From Clostridia bacterium (GTDB lineage Bacteria; Bacillota; Clostridia; Oscillospirales; Acutalibacteraceae), in the NCBI GenBank assembly GCA_900755895.1, contig CAAEIG010000097.1:1-64000 (forward strand): a stretch of 64,000 bases of DNA. Reading direction: 5' to 3'. A program made the translations under genes and the position numbers. The notes beneath the pieces are model-generated. The model worked only from the letters and a program-made list of their open reading frames with translations, had not been told where the DNA came from and did no database searches. Positions 40,656-50,015 of this stretch are shown here, piece by piece (position 1 is the first letter of the stretch; each line of letters opens with the position of its first letter).

Positions 40656-42437
40656 TCACTCCTTTGGTGCCGCCGGATCCCGCACCACAGCAAATGCGGA
40701 AGCCGTCATCTTCGGATCGGAAATGGATTGGGCCACAATCTCATACACCCCGGCTGTGTTGGGGGCAGTATAACACCCATTCTTATCTATCGAGCCCCCT
40801 TCGGCGCTCTTTACAGTCCAGCGCACCCGCTGGTCGGGCATCTTGGGGCAAACCGCCTCAAAGGAAAGGCTCTCCCTGGTGCGCAGCTCCGCCATATTGG
40901 GCTTGATAAAGAGCTGCGTCTGGGCTTTCTCCTCCGGGGCGTCAGCCTTGTCCCGCAATGCGGTCCACCGAACGGTGACATACCGCTGGGGAGATGCGGC
41001 AGTCAGCCGCAAGCCAATGCGAAACACGCCCTTACTCATATCCAGCTGGGAGGCGAGCTCTGCGCCGAACTGGTCATTTTCCAGGTCAAAAATCTCCGGG
41101 GATCCGGAATAGAGGATCCTGCCGGGCTCCGTGACGCTCTCCATGGACAGCAGAATAGTCACCGCACCCAAGCCCAAACCGTGGGAGATCTCTTCAGAGA
41201 AGAACCGCTGGCCCTTCTTGCCGCCCAGGCCCAAATCCATGCGGATTACACCAGTGTTCCACTGCAGCTCCTGGCGGCGGACCGCCAGAGCCGTTTCCTC
41301 GGCAAAGGAATTCTCTTTTGCCGGCCGTCCTTCGCCCAGACGCTCCAACTCACGATTGGTCAGCTGGCTGAGCACGGACACCAACGGCAGATTCAGCACT
41401 GCCTGGCGGGAGGCCAATCCCTCCACACTGCGGATGGAATACCGGTTCTTGCTGCGGATCAGCTGGATGCGAGCCAAGCAAATACTGGGCTGCTCACTGT
41501 TCTCCGCAATCTCCTCCATAGCGCTGTTGTAATAGTGGTGCAGGATGGCTTCCTTCACATCCCCGTGAATGATCTGGACACCGCTTTCCGCTTGGATCTC
41601 CGGAGAAAGCTGCGTGGGTCCCAGCCACAGGGACACGGACCCGGCCTTCACCGCGGCAGTTCCCCGGGCATCGTCCACAGGCATGGCCTTCAGAGGGAAC
41701 CGCAGGGTGTATCGGCTGCTCTTTTCCAGCTTGCTCTCATCAAAGTCCACCGTCAGGTGATTGCTCCCCTGATAGCTCAAATAGGTCAGGTCCAGCTCAT
41801 AGGAAAACCGCACGGGCTGGCTCTGTCCGAAATTCTCCACCACCACAGTCAGCTCGGTCTCCTCCTGAGCTGTGGCGTATTTGGGGCAGATCTGCTGAAT
41901 GCGGATTCCGTTCTCCCAATAGAGCGTCTGGCGGTCCTGATAGCTGCCCAACATGCCAAAGCTGCTCTCATCCGGAGCTTTCTCCGTAATAAACAGGTGA
42001 TAGCCTTCTCGATACTTGTTGTACTCCACCTGCTGCAAAGAGTTTCCGCCCCCGGCAACGTTGTGGACAGGGTCTTTCTCGGTTTCGGCGTACTCCACGC
42101 ACAGGTACAGCGTTTCGTCGTAATTGCCGTTGTCTTCCAGTTCATCTTCCCCATTGTGGAAGCCGTCAATCAACTCCAGCCGCTTGATGACCGGCGTGTC
42201 AATGACGATCTCCCTACCGGAAAAGTCCAACGCCAGACCCATTTCAATGGATACGCTTTTGGTGTCCACTTCCACCACATTCATTCCGCACACCACACCG
42301 GTGCCCAGCAGAAAGCGATTGATCATCCTGCGCTTGTCGTTCATATATTTCTGCTCGGTTTCAAAATCATCCACCGTCAGCAATTTTCCGTAAAAATAAC
42401 GGTTTCTTTCAAATGGAAAGTACTTTAAGTTCTTCAA
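40656..42437 (-). CDS. eCIS baseplate/fibre-type protein with C-terminal Ig-like domain
   Basis: 593 aa, TTG start (42437) after GGGAGGATCGGAC. The N-terminal R-N-R-Y-F-Y-G-K-L-L-T-V-D-D-F-E-T-E-Q-K-Y and G-T-G-V-V-C-G-M-N-V region is a conserved hallmark in many eCIS loci. The middle is beta-rich. The end (about 505-585) resembles a bacterial Ig-like domain (V-R-W-T-V-K-S-A-E-G-G-S-I-D-K-N-G-C-Y-T-A-P). It overlaps the tail-I gene by 4 bases. A role as peripheral baseplate or target-contact protein is inferred. Confidence 0.75.
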   Translation of the reverse strand: MKNLKYFPFERNRYFYGKLLTVDDFETEQKYMNDKRRMINRFLLGTGVVCGMNVVEVDTKSVSIEMGLALDFSGREIVIDTPVIKRLELIDGFHNGEDELEDNGNYDETLYLCVEYAETEKDPVHNVAGGGNSLQQVEYNKYREGYHLFITEKAPDESSFGMLGSYQDRQTLYWENGIRIQQICPKYATAQEETELTVVVENFGQSQPVRFSYELDLTYLSYQGSNHLTVDFDESKLEKSSRYTLRFPLKAMPVDDARGTAAVKAGSVSLWLGPTQLSPEIQAESGVQIIHGDVKEAILHHYYNSAMEEIAENSEQPSICLARIQLIRSKNRYSIRSVEGLASRQAVLNLPLVSVLSQLTNRELERLGEGRPAKENSFAEETALAVRRQELQWNTGVIRMDLGLGGKKGQRFFSEEISHGLGLGAVTILLSMESVTEPGRILYSGSPEIFDLENDQFGAELASQLDMSKGVFRIGLRLTAASPQRYVTVRWTALRDKADAPEEKAQTQLFIKPNMAELRTRESLSFEAVCPKMPDQRVRWTVKSAEGGSIDKNGCYTAPNTAGVYEIVAQSISDPKMTASAFAVVRDPAAPKE

Positions 42438-43585
42438 GTCCGATCCTCCCTTTCTTCTGCCCCGCCAACGGTGATCAGCGGTACTGTGGAATGCCCATCC
42501 AAATGCAGGGGCTCATACCGCCCCAAAACGCTGTTGACTCCCAAGTAGGTATAGCCATCTAAAAACAGGTACGGTTTCAGCAGCACCAGCTGAATCTCCA
42601 CTTGAGCAGGCTTCACTTGCTCCATCTGCTTCATCAGTGTCTGAAACGCCCTGTTAGAGGGCACCGCGCTGGCGGGCAGACACACCGTCACCACCGTGGG
42701 ATCCTCCCCATAGAGCCGCTTGAGCCGGTCCATTTGAACCACATCTCTCCGGAAGGGCTCCAGCTGGTGCTGCTCCACCACATAGGGCTCCACTCCTGTG
42801 GAGAGCTTGACCAGCTTCTTCAGGGACGCCACCGTCCCCTTGCTGGAGTAGAACTCCATGGCGTGGCGCAGCAGATAGCGCAGCTTTTCCTCCTCCCAGA
42901 GGTATCCTTCTTCCATGCCCAGCCAACCGGCCAGCCATTCCAAAAACTCCTTGTCCGCCGTGTCCAGCTCCAAAGAAGAGGACACTTGCCGGATCTCCTG
43001 ATCCAAGTCGTCGTAGAGGGACTGGAACAAGGAGAGATATCTGTCTAAAAAACCGCCCGCGTCCCGCTGATAGACCTCGGGCAAATAGTCCAACCAGCTC
43101 GCCTTGGGGAACAGCAGCTTCACCCCCGCCACCGAGGGAGAACGCCCCTGCTGGCCAAAGAACTGGACTTCAAACCATAAATACCTGCCGGTGACGTCGT
43201 GAAGCAGCAGGTCTTTGGGATCTTGGACACGGCGCACCAGATAAGGCTGCAAGGTCTGTTCCTTCTCCCACAATTCCACCTGATCGGTCTTCAGGTAATC
43301 GGAGAGCTTCCAAAAACGGCCGTGCTGGTCGGTCAAGTCGGGAGAATCCGTGCAGTAAAAGGAGAAGACTAGAGAACCGTCCCCCAGACTGCGGCTCTTG
43401 ATGAGCCCTCGATGCCAGGCAGTCTCCTTCTCCCGGCTGTCCAGCAGAGGGGAAAGGTACACACCGCGTGGCCCATCGGGATCCTCCAGGCACAGGCCCT
43501 GATCCCCCCACCGGAGATTCTGCCACACTCCCCGCTGGAAATCGGGGCGCTTATTGAATAAGAAATATTTCTCAGTCGCTTTCAT
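42434..43585 (-). CDS. Phage tail protein I-type baseplate component
   Basis: 383 aa. The middle region (about 175-300) contains Y-L-P-E-V-Y-Q-R-D-A-G-G-F-L-D-R-Y-L-S-L-F-Q, followed by W-L-A-G-W-L-G-M and H-A-M-E-F-Y-S-S-K-G-T, the family pattern of P2-gpI/Afp12-like tail proteins of eCIS. ATG 43585 follows AGGAGGGGC. It is followed by the fibre-type gene with 4-base overlap and preceded by the second baseplate J-like gene. Confidence 0.88.
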   Translation of the reverse strand: MKATEKYFLFNKRPDFQRGVWQNLRWGDQGLCLEDPDGPRGVYLSPLLDSREKETAWHRGLIKSRSLGDGSLVFSFYCTDSPDLTDQHGRFWKLSDYLKTDQVELWEKEQTLQPYLVRRVQDPKDLLLHDVTGRYLWFEVQFFGQQGRSPSVAGVKLLFPKASWLDYLPEVYQRDAGGFLDRYLSLFQSLYDDLDQEIRQVSSSLELDTADKEFLEWLAGWLGMEEGYLWEEEKLRYLLRHAMEFYSSKGTVASLKKLVKLSTGVEPYVVEQHQLEPFRRDVVQMDRLKRLYGEDPTVVTVCLPASAVPSNRAFQTLMKQMEQVKPAQVEIQLVLLKPYLFLDGYTYLGVNSVLGRYEPLHLDGHSTVPLITVGGAEEREDRT

Positions 43586-43595
43586 AACGCCCCTC

Positions 43596-45671
43596 CTATT
43601 CCCCGTCCTTCCAATTATACTCTGCACGGCTTAAAAACACCAGACCGTTGGGCGGCAAAATCACATCTCCACTGCGATTTCGACTGACTCCAGTACCCCT
43701 GGCTTCCATAATCAAGGATTCCACTGCCAGCACGCAATCCAAAGTGTCCAGGCATCCGTACAGGGCGCTGTACTGCACCGGTTCTCCGAAAATCCAGTCC
43801 GCTGTGTGGAAGAAGCGCTCCACCGTCTCCCGAATACGCTGTTCAGCACCTTGATAATAGGGCCGGATGCGGATTTCCGCATAGACCGTAATGCCAATGT
43901 ACTCCGGCGAGAGCACCCGCACTCGGGTCCCCAACAGCCGGCAGCGGTCCAGCACGCCATACAGGTTCCGGTAGTAACCCTCGTTGAGTTTTTCCCTTCG
44001 GCCGTCAGAGAAGGGCTGTACCACCACCGCCACACCATTTTCTCCCATGCCGTCCTTTTGGGACAGCCGGGACACCGGCACACACCGGCAATTCTGAATC
44101 ATCAGCCCCGGCGCGTTGCGAACCTTTTCCTCAAAGTCCTCGCCGGTCACCGCCCGCTCCGAGTGGTGAAGCCGCGCTCTGGCCCGCAGGAAACACTGAG
44201 CAAGGGTCTCTCCCTGCCTGCCCCCTGAAGCCAGCCAATAGTTGGTCACCTGGACTCCGTCAGGAAGTGAGGGGCCGCTGTGGATCTGGTTCTGTTTGAC
44301 ATTGCCGTCCACACCCTCGCTGACCGCGCAGCGCTCCAAGCGGATCTGCCCCTCCGGAGCCATCCCTTTTTCGCCGTCTCCAAAGCTGAGGCGGCCCAGG
44401 GATTCCTCAAAGCAGAAATGCCGGTCCTCCGGAGTGGAGCTGTCAAAGTCCTCCACCTGAGTCCACACGTGCCACAGGCCGTCGGGCTCTTTCACCAGCA
44501 ATTCCAGATCTTGAGCCATAATTCCAGGAGCTTCCACCCGGTAGCTCTGCCCCGGGAATCCATCGGCCCAGGCCACCAGCAGCTCCCGCAGAGAGGGAGC
44601 ATCCCAGAAGAGCACTCGCACAGCTTGGGCTCCCTCGCCAACTGTGACAAGAGCCTTCAGACTGCCGTCCTCCTGGGACAGCAGCTGGACGCTGTCCTCT
44701 TTCAGCTGGCGGAAACCGTCCCCTTCCCGCTGGAGGAACAACTGTTGATCCTCCAAACGGTGCGCCAGGGAAATCTCGATGGTCTCTCCCGGTGCCGCGG
44801 GGTATTCCCGAAAATCTGCCAGGGTGTTCTTCTGGGCCACCTCCAGCAGGTTCCCATACACTCCCGTGAGCACCGGAGCCACCTCATACCAGCTCTGCTC
44901 CACTACAGCTCGCAGCCAAAACAGACCATCTTCGCCAGAGGCCATAGGCTCCTCCAAGCAAAAACGGAGGAAACCGCTTTGCAGCAACTGGTGGGAACCG
45001 TCCTCCACCAGCGTCAAATCCCGCCATCCCTGGGAGGTCAGCACCTCCCAGCGCAGCCGGGCAAGAGGCTGGAAGCCATCGCCTTCTCCAATGGGATTGC
45101 GCTTCACCGGATGACCGTCAAACACCTGAAAGTACAGAGAAAGTTGGGATCCGGTGGGAAGGGGACTGTCAAAGCCCAGTGCAAAGGTGTCCCCCTTTTG
45201 AGGCCGCTGGCCAAAGGGCGCAAAGCGGATCTTTCTGCCCGGTTCCACTCGGAGCAAATCCCAATCGCTGGTTCCCTCTTCGGTCAGGGTCCGGCAGAGC
45301 GCCACATTGGCCTTGACCAGCTGCTGACGGCCGGAAGTTTCAAAAGGAATTCCTCCGGCGAAAAACAGTTCCGCCTCTCGCAGAAGCAAATCCTCCTTCA
45401 GCCCGGTGACATGGACCAGTGCGGTGGCTGCCTGCATTCTCTCGGGAGATACTCCCAAAAGCTTCAGGAATTTCCGCTCATTCTTTTCACCGATCTGATC
45501 CAGGTGATATTGCTGCATCTCCTGAAACCAGGAAAACAGCTCCAGCAGTGTGATGCCCGGGTCCGCCGCATTGTAGTTGGTCCAGGCTGGGTACACCCTG
45601 GAGATCTGCTTGACGGCATCGTCTAAAATTTCCCGAAAGCTCTGCTGGTCCAATGAAATTTCCGGCAGCAA
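43596..45671 (-). CDS. Putative baseplate assembly protein (gpJ-like, second copy)
   Basis: 691 aa, TTG start preceded by AGAGGTG. It begins L-P-E-I-S-L-D-Q-Q-S-F-R-E-I-L, with N-Y-N-A-A-D-P-G-I-T-L-L-E-L-F-S-W, the pattern of the smaller eCIS baseplate J-type proteins, and later G-R-Q-G-E-T-L-A-Q-C-F-L-R-A-R with R-A-V-T-G-E-D-F-E. Together with the larger J-type protein upstream, it would form the inner wedge of the baseplate. Length is normal for the family. Confidence 0.87.
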   Translation of the reverse strand: MLPEISLDQQSFREILDDAVKQISRVYPAWTNYNAADPGITLLELFSWFQEMQQYHLDQIGEKNERKFLKLLGVSPERMQAATALVHVTGLKEDLLLREAELFFAGGIPFETSGRQQLVKANVALCRTLTEEGTSDWDLLRVEPGRKIRFAPFGQRPQKGDTFALGFDSPLPTGSQLSLYFQVFDGHPVKRNPIGEGDGFQPLARLRWEVLTSQGWRDLTLVEDGSHQLLQSGFLRFCLEEPMASGEDGLFWLRAVVEQSWYEVAPVLTGVYGNLLEVAQKNTLADFREYPAAPGETIEISLAHRLEDQQLFLQREGDGFRQLKEDSVQLLSQEDGSLKALVTVGEGAQAVRVLFWDAPSLRELLVAWADGFPGQSYRVEAPGIMAQDLELLVKEPDGLWHVWTQVEDFDSSTPEDRHFCFEESLGRLSFGDGEKGMAPEGQIRLERCAVSEGVDGNVKQNQIHSGPSLPDGVQVTNYWLASGGRQGETLAQCFLRARARLHHSERAVTGEDFEEKVRNAPGLMIQNCRCVPVSRLSQKDGMGENGVAVVVQPFSDGRREKLNEGYYRNLYGVLDRCRLLGTRVRVLSPEYIGITVYAEIRIRPYYQGAEQRIRETVERFFHTADWIFGEPVQYSALYGCLDTLDCVLAVESLIMEARGTGVSRNRSGDVILPPNGLVFLSRAEYNWKDGE

Positions 45672-45722
45672 GATCTACACCTCTTTCCGTCATGGGTCTG
45701 CGCCTGTTGTGGGCCGGTTTCC

Positions 45723-48719
45723 TCAGCCCAAAGTCAAATAGAGATCATGAGTACCGCTGACCGGCAGCGCAAACCGGTACTGGTCCTGGTGATCCAGATT
45801 GATCTCCTCCCGACCGCCACTTGAAAGCAGGTACGCCGAAAGTGAGACCGATTTGATCTGGCGGATATTCGCCACGCTTTTCATCACATTAGTCAGCTGG
45901 GTCACGTTGGGAATGGTGCCGATGGGCCAACCGCTCCCATCAAAATTGCCGTGGATGGGATCAATGAACTTGGCCAGGGCCAATTCCGTATCATGACGCA
46001 CCTGGAAGATCTGGTCAAAGCTCTCCACATGGATTTCCGCCTTGACCCGCAGCTCCAAAAACTGAGGCTCCACCACGTACAGCTTTCCGGACTCCATCAA
46101 GCTGTCGCTGACCTTCCCCGTGAGGAACTGCAGCACCTGGCTCTGCACCAGGTCAAAATATTTCCGGCTGCCGAAGTAGTCCTTTTGCAGCAGCACCAGC
46201 GTCACTGCTCCCGGGCTGCGGCGGCCCTTCCCGTCATAACCGGAAAAGCACTTTGCCCGGAACACCGACCGGTGGGCCTGCCGTGCCAGATTCTCATAGT
46301 CCCTGGCAGTCACAGCCCGGAATCGGTGACTAAAGGAGGAAGCCGTCCGGGCCATGGCCTCATCGGCAGTCTCCTGATCGCTACCGCCCACAGTGGGCTC
46401 CGGATTGAACACATCGCTGATGTAGGGAAGGTTTCTGTTCAACCGGTTGATGGCGCCGGCCTCCTGATTGCCCTCCTGACCGCCGCCGGTGGAATAGCAC
46501 ACCCGGATGCTCTCCTCCGGCTGGGCAGCCGGGATTTTCCCATGGACGCCGTCCGAAAAGAGGATGACACCCTCATTGCGATCCACCCGGTAGCAGCGGC
46601 TGCCACTGTCCGTGAGCACAAAGTCCTCCACCTCATCCCAGCGCACCCAAATCTGCTGCACCGTACCGCTGCCGTCGGTCTCCTTCTGCACCCGGCGCTC
46701 CTGCTCTAAGCGTTCCAACTCCCGGGTCTCCAGCTGTCCGGTCTCGCACACCCAAACCTCCACCTGGTAGAGGTGGCGATCCGGCAACTGACAGCGCAGA
46801 TTCTCCTGATGGGGCTCAATGGAAAACAGCGCGTCCTCTCTGGTGCGGACGTTGAGGATCCGGGTGGTGTTGGGGAACAGCCCTGTCACCAGGGGGTACC
46901 CCTTGCGGCGTCCCTCCCGGCGGTAGATGTTTCGCCGGTCCGTCACTCGAATCCAGTAAAGCTCCTGCCCCCACAGCGAACACCGGGCAAAATCTGGGTT
47001 GCCAATCATGGTAATCAGGCCGCTTTTGGTCAAACCAGCGGTCTCGTCCACCAGATTCAACTCCCGCCAACCGGCGCCATTCCAATACTCCCAAGCAAGG
47101 TCGGGGGCAATCTCTGACAACGTGCTCTTCATCTGGAAAAACAGCTTAATCGGCCCGCCTACCGGGGGGATTTGCCAGCCAAAATAGACCGCTCGCTTCT
47201 GCTGCTCCATGCGGCGGAAAGGATTCAGCGGCATGGGGTGGCTGCTCCAATCCTCCAGCTCCAAATTATTTTCCCAAGCCACCTGCTGAGGGCTCACCCC
47301 AGTCTGAGGGTACTGGTAGGAGAACAAGGTCTCGGAAAGCATGGGAGTGATGAAGTACCCCTTTGTTTTGTACAGGTTGTTGATCTTCAAGATCCTGGCC
47401 CGGATAAAGTAAGTGTCATGGGAGTTGACAATGATGTGCTCCATATCCTGGGGGCAAGTGAAATCCATCAGCTTCACCTGACCCACCGTACCGTAACGGG
47501 TGGTGAAAATATCGCTGTACCGCTGATCGGGGAACAGACGGCTCCAACCCTGTCCATTGAAGTACTCCCAAATGACCTCCTCGATGGTGACGTCATATTC
47601 CATGTCCGGCTGAAAATCCGAACGCTTCATAATCATTTTCCAGTCAATCTGAGGCTTCTGGGGGTCAATCTCCACCGGGATCCGCAAAAAGTCCATGTTA
47701 AACTGCAGCTGTACCTGGGCTCCCCGCTTGCATAGCACCTCTTCCGAGCCAAAATACACCGCATCGGAAAGGCCCATCCGCTCGCCAAAAGGAAGGTAGC
47801 TGTGCTGGTCCTGATCCGTACCTGCGGCGTGGATCACATCCGGCATCAGGTCACTTCCCTGGGTCCGCAGGGAAAACCGTGAGAGGGACAGCGTCTCCAG
47901 CCTGGGAACTTCCAGCGCCTCACAACAGATCCAATAGCCCTCCTGGCCCAACAATTCAGCCGGTGCAAAGGACTCGGCTCCGTCCGGGTAATCCAGCAGA
48001 ATATGGCCGTTCTGGCCGGCTCTCTGAGCAAGCTCCTTCCACTGGCCATCCCCTGTGTAGTAATAGAACACCAGAGTGTTGGGATCCAGCACATCCTGAT
48101 AGAGAGTGGCCCAATCCGGATCCGCCAGCTGATCGCCCCAATCCAGCTCGATCAAGGCCCCTCGCTCCAATTTCAAGGCTGAATCATGGCAGAAATACAG
48201 CCGGTGACGCTGCAAATTATCCCCTTGAGCCTCAAACAGCGGGAAAGGCTGGGGATCCAGTTCATGGGTTTCCCGCTGGTAAACGCAGCTGATGTGATCC
48301 TCGGCTCCGTCGGTATCCAACACCATCTCCACCTGGGCAGGAGTGACATACAGGTCGTTCACCGTCTCATAGATCAGGTCCCCTTCCACACCCTCGGCCA
48401 CCGCCTGGGTGCCGCGAGACACCTCCACTCCGTGATCCATCTGGCCTGCCAGGGTAAAGGTCAAATACCCATAGGCCGGTGTGGCCGGATGCATCCCCGT
48501 CTCCAGATGATTGAAGAAGGAGGTTTGATTCTTTTGCGCCGACTGGTTGAACAGCCGAATTGTCCGGGCAAACATATCCGAATAAATCAGCGCCAGAGCT
48601 GTGCCCACATCCGGGTGCTCCTGGTCAAAGCGCCACTCCGGGGTATAGCTTTCCGCCAGCTTTTGCATCTCCTCCAGCACGTCCCCGCGGGAACGCCGGT
48701 CCAGATCCGGGGCTTTCAT
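45723..48719 (-). CDS. Large baseplate J-type protein (Afp11/Pvc11-like)
   Basis: 998 aa. The N-terminus has Y-T-P-E-W-R-F-D-Q-E-H-P-D-V-G-T-A-L-A-L-I-Y-S-D-M, the mark of the long eCIS baseplate J proteins. The C-terminal half has A-V-T-A-R-D-Y-E-N-L-A-R-Q and G-R-R-S-P-G-A-V-T-L-V. ATG 48719 with AAAGGAGTG is preferred to ATG 48743. It lies directly after gp25, the conserved baseplate order, and provides the wedge scaffold around the spike. Confidence 0.9.
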   Translation of the reverse strand: MKAPDLDRRSRGDVLEEMQKLAESYTPEWRFDQEHPDVGTALALIYSDMFARTIRLFNQSAQKNQTSFFNHLETGMHPATPAYGYLTFTLAGQMDHGVEVSRGTQAVAEGVEGDLIYETVNDLYVTPAQVEMVLDTDGAEDHISCVYQRETHELDPQPFPLFEAQGDNLQRHRLYFCHDSALKLERGALIELDWGDQLADPDWATLYQDVLDPNTLVFYYYTGDGQWKELAQRAGQNGHILLDYPDGAESFAPAELLGQEGYWICCEALEVPRLETLSLSRFSLRTQGSDLMPDVIHAAGTDQDQHSYLPFGERMGLSDAVYFGSEEVLCKRGAQVQLQFNMDFLRIPVEIDPQKPQIDWKMIMKRSDFQPDMEYDVTIEEVIWEYFNGQGWSRLFPDQRYSDIFTTRYGTVGQVKLMDFTCPQDMEHIIVNSHDTYFIRARILKINNLYKTKGYFITPMLSETLFSYQYPQTGVSPQQVAWENNLELEDWSSHPMPLNPFRRMEQQKRAVYFGWQIPPVGGPIKLFFQMKSTLSEIAPDLAWEYWNGAGWRELNLVDETAGLTKSGLITMIGNPDFARCSLWGQELYWIRVTDRRNIYRREGRRKGYPLVTGLFPNTTRILNVRTREDALFSIEPHQENLRCQLPDRHLYQVEVWVCETGQLETRELERLEQERRVQKETDGSGTVQQIWVRWDEVEDFVLTDSGSRCYRVDRNEGVILFSDGVHGKIPAAQPEESIRVCYSTGGGQEGNQEAGAINRLNRNLPYISDVFNPEPTVGGSDQETADEAMARTASSFSHRFRAVTARDYENLARQAHRSVFRAKCFSGYDGKGRRSPGAVTLVLLQKDYFGSRKYFDLVQSQVLQFLTGKVSDSLMESGKLYVVEPQFLELRVKAEIHVESFDQIFQVRHDTELALAKFIDPIHGNFDGSGWPIGTIPNVTQLTNVMKSVANIRQIKSVSLSAYLLSSGGREEINLDHQDQYRFALPVSGTHDLYLTLG

Positions 48720-48739
48720 CAGGCCATCACTCCTTTCTT

Positions 48740-49156
48740 TCAATCATTGCCTTCCTGTAAATAGAAGGGATATACCAAGTTAAACGGGTTGTTAGTGGAA
48801 CGCACCCAATACTGAATATATAGATTCACCCGAGAGGGGTCTCCCTGATCCACCTGGGCCTGAACGGTAATATCCCGAATTCGGGGCTCCCAGCGAATCA
48901 AAGCGTCCTGGGCCTCCCGTTCCATTTGCACCAGGGTGGTGTAATCCGTTTCCCCGAACAAATACTGAAACAGGCCGCAGCCAAACTCCGGATTCATCAT
49001 CCGCTCCCCCTTGCGAGTGGAGAGAATCAGTCTGACCGATTCCGCCACATTGTCCTCATAGCCGGAAACCTGCATCCGGCCGGTCACCGGATCCACCTGG
49101 GGCGGGAACTTCCAGCCAACCCCTAAAAATTCCTTTGCCTGGTCTTTTTCCTGCAC
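48740..49156 (-). CDS. gp25-like baseplate wedge protein
   Basis: 138 aa, GTG start after AAGGGGGGACGG. Contains V-A-E-S-V-R-L-I-L-S-T-R-K-G-E-R-M-M-N-P-E-F-G-C-G-L, the signature of GPW/gp25 proteins (R-x-G-E-R-x-x-x-P-x-x-G). It contributes the sheath-initiating beta strands at the baseplate of contractile tails, T6SS and eCIS. Placed between the spike and baseplate J genes, as expected. Confidence 0.94.
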   Translation of the reverse strand: MQEKDQAKEFLGVGWKFPPQVDPVTGRMQVSGYEDNVAESVRLILSTRKGERMMNPEFGCGLFQYLFGETDYTTLVQMEREAQDALIRWEPRIRDITVQAQVDQGDPSRVNLYIQYWVRSTNNPFNLVYPFYLQEGND

Positions 49157-49172
49157 GCCCGTCCCCCCTTGC

Positions 49173-49991
49173 TCAATTGATCTTTACCATGCTGCCCTTG
49201 ACTTCCGTCATGCCCGAGCTCTCCACGCCCAATTTGGCACTGCCCTTCACCGTGGTGTTGACGCCCTGCACCTCCATGGAGCTGTTGGCGGAAACCTTGG
49301 TGGAATCCCCCTTGATCTCCGTGGATTTGCCCTCCGCCTGGAAGCTGGCGGAAGCCTTCAGCTGAATCTGCTTGGCGCTGGCCACAATCTTGTCGGCCTT
49401 GCCGTCCAGCAGGAGCATCTCCTTGCCGTTGGCTTGCAGGGAAATCTTTTGATCCGCCAACAGGGTGACCTCCCCGTTTTTGCAGTCCATCTTCAGGTAG
49501 TTCTTCCCGTCCTTGTCGGACAGGGTGACCACCGAAGGTTTATCCTCCAGCTTTAAGTACAGGCCAGTGGAGCTCTTCACGCAGATGTTCTCCGCGTCCT
49601 TGGTCTCCTCAAAGACAATTTCATGACCACCCTTGGTGCGGATCTTCTTGATGGTGTTCTTCTCCTGGGGAGCTCCCTCCGGAGGGAGATTCTCCTTGTT
49701 CCAGATGCTGCCCACCACCACAGGACACTCGCCCACGCCATGGTCATAGGCAATGACCACTTCATCGTCAATCTCAGGCAAAAAGTAGAACCCATACTTG
49801 GAGCCGCTGTAGGGAGAAGCTACCGGAATCCATCCGGTGACATTCTCAGAGGATTCCTCCATGTGGATTTTGACCTTCACCATACCGGGATGGTCCTTGT
49901 CCCAGTTCTCCACCACCGTGCCCAAGGTGATTGGATGGTCCGGTTTCTTTCCCTTTTTTCCAGAGCCCTGCAGCTCATCGTACATTCCCAT
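49173..49991 (-). CDS. Spike protein (gpV/VgrG-type, gp5-like beta-helix)
   Basis: 272 aa. An OB-fold N-terminus (L-G-T-V-V-E-N-W-D-K-D-H-P-G-M-V-K-V-K-I and Y-G-F-Y-F-L-P-E-I-D-D-E-V-V-I-A-Y) precedes a C-terminal triple-stranded beta-helix with repeated K-x-S/T strands (about 130-272). This forms the central spike on which the PAAR-like tip sits. It is shorter than full VgrG because the gp27-like hub is a separate gene (next upstream), as usual in eCIS. Confidence 0.92.
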   Translation of the reverse strand: MGMYDELQGSGKKGKKPDHPITLGTVVENWDKDHPGMVKVKIHMEESSENVTGWIPVASPYSGSKYGFYFLPEIDDEVVIAYDHGVGECPVVVGSIWNKENLPPEGAPQEKNTIKKIRTKGGHEIVFEETKDAENICVKSSTGLYLKLEDKPSVVTLSDKDGKNYLKMDCKNGEVTLLADQKISLQANGKEMLLLDGKADKIVASAKQIQLKASASFQAEGKSTEIKGDSTKVSANSSMEVQGVNTTVKGSAKLGVESSGMTEVKGSMVKIN

Positions 49992-50015
49992 GGGTGGTCC
50001 CCCCTTTCTCTCTTT